A DNA stretch of 8,255 bases from Patescibacteria group bacterium (GTDB lineage Bacteria > Patescibacteriota > Andersenbacteria > UBA10190). Where the stretch lies: NCBI GenBank assembly GCA_022574795.1, contig JACZRJ010000018.1, positions 1 to 8,255 of the forward strand. Reading direction: 5' to 3'. Shown here piece by piece: positions 6,214-8,255 of this stretch. Made by a program: the position numbers and the translations under genes. Every line of letters starts with the position of its first letter. Positions within the stretch are counted from its first letter, which is position 1. Below the pieces are notes generated by a model. The model searched no databases, had not been told where the DNA came from, and saw only the letters and a program-made list of their open reading frames with translations.

Positions 6214-6762
6214 ATGCCGTATCTGCTATTGCTAACCATCGCCGTTGTCATCCTGTTAATTCCAACAGCCTACGCTGGCCTAATCGGAGCGCCGTGGGCC
6301 CCGACGAAGCTGGCCGTCGTTAAAAAAGCCTTCGATATTATTGACCTGGGGCCCGAAGACGTACTCTACGATCTCGGCGCCGGCGATGGCAAGATAGTTC
6401 TTGAGGCAGCTCGTCGCGGTGCTCTAGCCCGCGGGCTAGAGTTATCACCAATCATGTGGCTAGTTGCTTGGTTGAGAACACTGCGTCAACCCAGAGCCAG
6501 CGTCACCTTGAAAAACTTCTACCGGCAGTCATTAAACGATGCCACCGTTGTCTTTATATTCCTCATGCCCAAAATAATGCCACGGGTGATTGACTATTTG
6601 GCCAAGCAAGAAGTTCCCCAAGGCAAAGTTCTATTGAGCTACGCTTTTCCGCTGGCCGACATTGATCCCATACAAGTTATACAGGAAGATGGCTGTGGGA
6701 ATATCTATGTCTATGATTTAGAGCAGCTAACCAAACAGCAGCCAGCTAACCAGCCCTCATGA
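6214..6762 (+). CDS. Membrane-anchored class I SAM-dependent methyltransferase, FAM173/ATPSCKMT-like
   Basis: The 182-residue protein begins with a hydrophobic helix (residues about 3-24, LLLLTIAVVILLIPTAYAG) that looks like an N-terminal membrane anchor. It is followed by GAPWAPTK and then a Rossmann-type methyltransferase core: motif I is YDLGAGDGKIV (52-62), the acidic residue for the SAM ribose is E76 in GLELSP, the post-motif strand is TVVFIFLMP (111-119), and a late strand is KVLLSYAFPL. The layout (transmembrane helix, G-A-P-x-x-P-T, DxGxGDG, GxExxP, VFIFLxP, FP) resembles FAM173 proteins, whose eukaryotic members methylate a lysine of the ATP synthase c subunit. In bacteria the substrate is unknown, and methylation of a membrane-protein lysine is only an inference. 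The start is ATG 6214, after the hsp20 terminator, with no Shine-Dalgarno. The TGA stop overlaps the metG start (ATGA), so translation is probably coupled. Confidence 0.8.
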   Translation: MPYLLLLTIAVVILLIPTAYAGLIGAPWAPTKLAVVKKAFDIIDLGPEDVLYDLGAGDGKIVLEAARRGALARGLELSPIMWLVAWLRTLRQPRASVTLKNFYRQSLNDATVVFIFLMPKIMPRVIDYLAKQEVPQGKVLLSYAFPLADIDPIQVIQEDGCGNIYVYDLEQLTKQQPANQPS

Positions 6763-8201
6763 AATTTTACGTCACTACCCCAATCTTTTATATCAACGCC
6801 AAGCCTCATATTGGCCATGTGTACACCGCCATTGCTGCCGATGTGCTGGCTCGCTGGCATCGCTCCAAGCAGGATGATGTCTTATTCTCGACCGGCACCG
6901 ACGAAAATTCACAAAAAAATGTCGAAGCGGCTAAGACTGCGAATCAAGACATCGCCGTCTTTGTTGATGACATGGCCGACACTTGGGAGAATACCTTTAA
7001 AGAACTTGGGATCAGTCATGATTTTTTCGTCCGCACCACCTCGCCAGAGCATCATCAGGCAGTTACCGCGCTGCTCAATTTGATCGAAACCCACGGTGAT
7101 ATTTACCTCGGTGATTATCAGGGGCTGTATTGCGAGGGCTCAGAAGATTTTGTAAACGAAAGTGACTTAGTGAATGGGCTGTGTCCCAACAGCAATAAGC
7201 CTCCTAAAAAAATCACCGAGCAGAACTATTTCTTTAAGCTGTCCAACTATCGAGATCGGCTGCTCGAACATTACCAGAAAAATCCTGATTTTGTTCAACC
7301 GGAGTCAGCTCGTAAGGAAATTATTAGCTACATCGAGCATGAGTTAGCTGATATCTCCATCTCACGCCAAGCCCAGGAGTGGGGGATACGACTGCCCCAA
7401 GACTCAGAGCACGCGGTCTATGTCTGGTTCGATGCCTTAATCAATTACCTAACCGTAGCCGGCTTTCCTGCTGACGAAGCAAAGTTCAAGAGGTATTGGC
7501 CGGCTGACGTCCATCTGATTGGTAAAGATATTATTAAGTTCCATGGTGCCATCTGGCCAGCCATGCTGATGGCGGCAGACCTCCCCTTGCCGAAGAAAGT
7601 ATTCGCCCATGGCTTTTTCACCATTGATGGCCAGAAAATATCCAAAAGCTTAGGCAATGCCATCGATCCAATAGCCCTGGCTAAAGAATATCCTTTCGAT
7701 GCCATTCGCTATTATTTGCTGCGTGACATCCCCTTCGGCAATGATGGTGATTTCTCGCCTCAGCGTTTACTTGATCGCTATAACGCTGATCTAGCCAATG
7801 GTCTTGGTAACCTCGTCTCTCGCACGCTCAACATGATTGAACAGTACTGGCCAGACTATGACGGTAGCGGCGACACACCAGCCCAAGTCGAAGAACTACT
7901 AGCGACTGTTGATCCTCAACTAAACCAACTGGCTTTCGATAAAGCCCTGTCCGCCATCTGGCAATCATTAACCTGGGCAGATGAACGTATAGAGCAGACG
8001 AAGCCCTGGGAGCTAGCCAAGGCAGGAGACACTAAGGCCCTTCAAGACGTTTTAGCGCAGTTATTCCTGACCTTAGTTGCCGCCAACGAAAAACTCGGAC
8101 CAATTATGCCAAAGACACACGTCAAGCTAGAACAACTGCTCAACGACCGGCCTATCAAGAAACCAACTGAACCATTATTTGCCCGAAAAAATAGGCTATA
8201 G
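6759..8201 (+). CDS. metG: Methionine--tRNA ligase (MetRS)
   Basis: Class I synthetase that charges initiator and elongator tRNA-Met with methionine. The 480-residue form lacks the C-terminal EMAP/tRNA-binding domain found in longer MetRS. TTPIFYINAKPHIGHVYTA carries an intact HIGH motif (17-20). TGTDEN (45-50) follows, then the connective peptide (about 115-160) with one degenerate zinc knuckle. ISISRQAQEWGIRLP, YVWFDALINYLT (221-232), the methionine-pocket block HLIGKDIIKFHGAIWPAML (252-270) and KISKS (293-297, in DGQKISKSLGNAIDP) are all in order. The anticodon-binding bundle includes NGLGNLVSRTLNMI (N351, R355) and KPWELAK. It ends EPLFARKNRL, close to the usual PLFPR ending. Two of the four expected zinc ligands are replaced: C125 and C142 remain, while positions 128 and 145 are Ser. 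The start codon overlaps the preceding TGA by 4 bases, and no Shine-Dalgarno is seen, which fits translational coupling. Confidence 0.97.
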   Translation: MKFYVTTPIFYINAKPHIGHVYTAIAADVLARWHRSKQDDVLFSTGTDENSQKNVEAAKTANQDIAVFVDDMADTWENTFKELGISHDFFVRTTSPEHHQAVTALLNLIETHGDIYLGDYQGLYCEGSEDFVNESDLVNGLCPNSNKPPKKITEQNYFFKLSNYRDRLLEHYQKNPDFVQPESARKEIISYIEHELADISISRQAQEWGIRLPQDSEHAVYVWFDALINYLTVAGFPADEAKFKRYWPADVHLIGKDIIKFHGAIWPAMLMAADLPLPKKVFAHGFFTIDGQKISKSLGNAIDPIALAKEYPFDAIRYYLLRDIPFGNDGDFSPQRLLDRYNADLANGLGNLVSRTLNMIEQYWPDYDGSGDTPAQVEELLATVDPQLNQLAFDKALSAIWQSLTWADERIEQTKPWELAKAGDTKALQDVLAQLFLTLVAANEKLGPIMPKTHVKLEQLLNDRPIKKPTEPLFARKNRL

Positions 8202-8247
8202 GCTAGAAGTAAGCTAATTACTGGACTGTATCAGCAATAAATGTAGC

Positions 8248-8253
8248 TTGACA
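8248..8253 (+). promoter_or_regulatory. Possible -35 element (TTGACA) for a downstream gene
   Basis: A perfect TTGACA hexamer stands two bases before the right edge, 46 bases after the metG stop codon. The -10 region would fall outside the window, so the promoter cannot be confirmed. The rest of the short tail (8202-8247) holds only a weak 5-bp A/T-rich hairpin (AGTAA 8208-8212, TTACT 8218-8222) without a T-run. I therefore do not call a terminator for metG. Confidence 0.25.
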
Positions 8254-8255
8254 AT

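Noticed and set aside
8204..8226. Possible metG terminator in the tail (AGTAA/TTACT hairpin).
   Set aside because: The stem is only five A/T-rich pairs and no T-run follows.

Overview
The window looks like a stretch of a bacterial chromosome with about 50% G+C, standard stop codons (TAA, TAG and one TGA) and every gene on the + strand. The compact housekeeping genes, the wording of the ValRS and MetRS motifs, and the tsaD / valS / hsp20 / methyltransferase / metG mix suggest a Patescibacteria (Candidate Phyla Radiation) genome, perhaps Saccharibacteria- or Parcubacteria-like. This placement is an inference from motif familiarity, not from a search.

Layout. (1) 1-1259: the 3' part of a gene for an exported multidomain protein (Ig-like module, IPT/TIG domain, SGNH/GDSL hydrolase). 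It is closed by a clear intrinsic terminator at about 1281-1308. (2) 1330-2424: tsaD, the tRNA t6A37 threonylcarbamoyltransferase subunit. (3) 2425-2959: a 535-base gap with no convincing protein gene but much potential RNA secondary structure, including two long-range 13-bp helices that each carry one bulge. One of these helices ends on the A of the valS start codon. (4) 2960-5539: valS. (5) 5580-6149: a small heat-shock protein with an unusually acidic N-terminal arm, followed by an intrinsic terminator at 6175-6200. (6) 6214-6762: a membrane-anchored class I methyltransferase resembling the FAM173/ATPSCKMT family. (7) 6759-8201: metG, overlapping the methyltransferase stop codon by 4 bases (ATGA). 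(8) 8202-8255: a short tail with a perfect TTGACA hexamer that may be the -35 element of the next gene.

How the genes fit together. tsaD, valS and metG all serve translation (tRNA modification and aminoacylation), and the Hsp20 protein serves protein homeostasis. The two terminators divide the window into three transcription blocks: the hydrolase, tsaD-valS-hsp20, and methyltransferase-metG. Whether the 535-base gap contains its own RNA gene, a valS leader, or both cannot be settled from sequence alone. It is the part of the window most worth following up. No mobile element, CRISPR array, tRNA or rRNA was seen.
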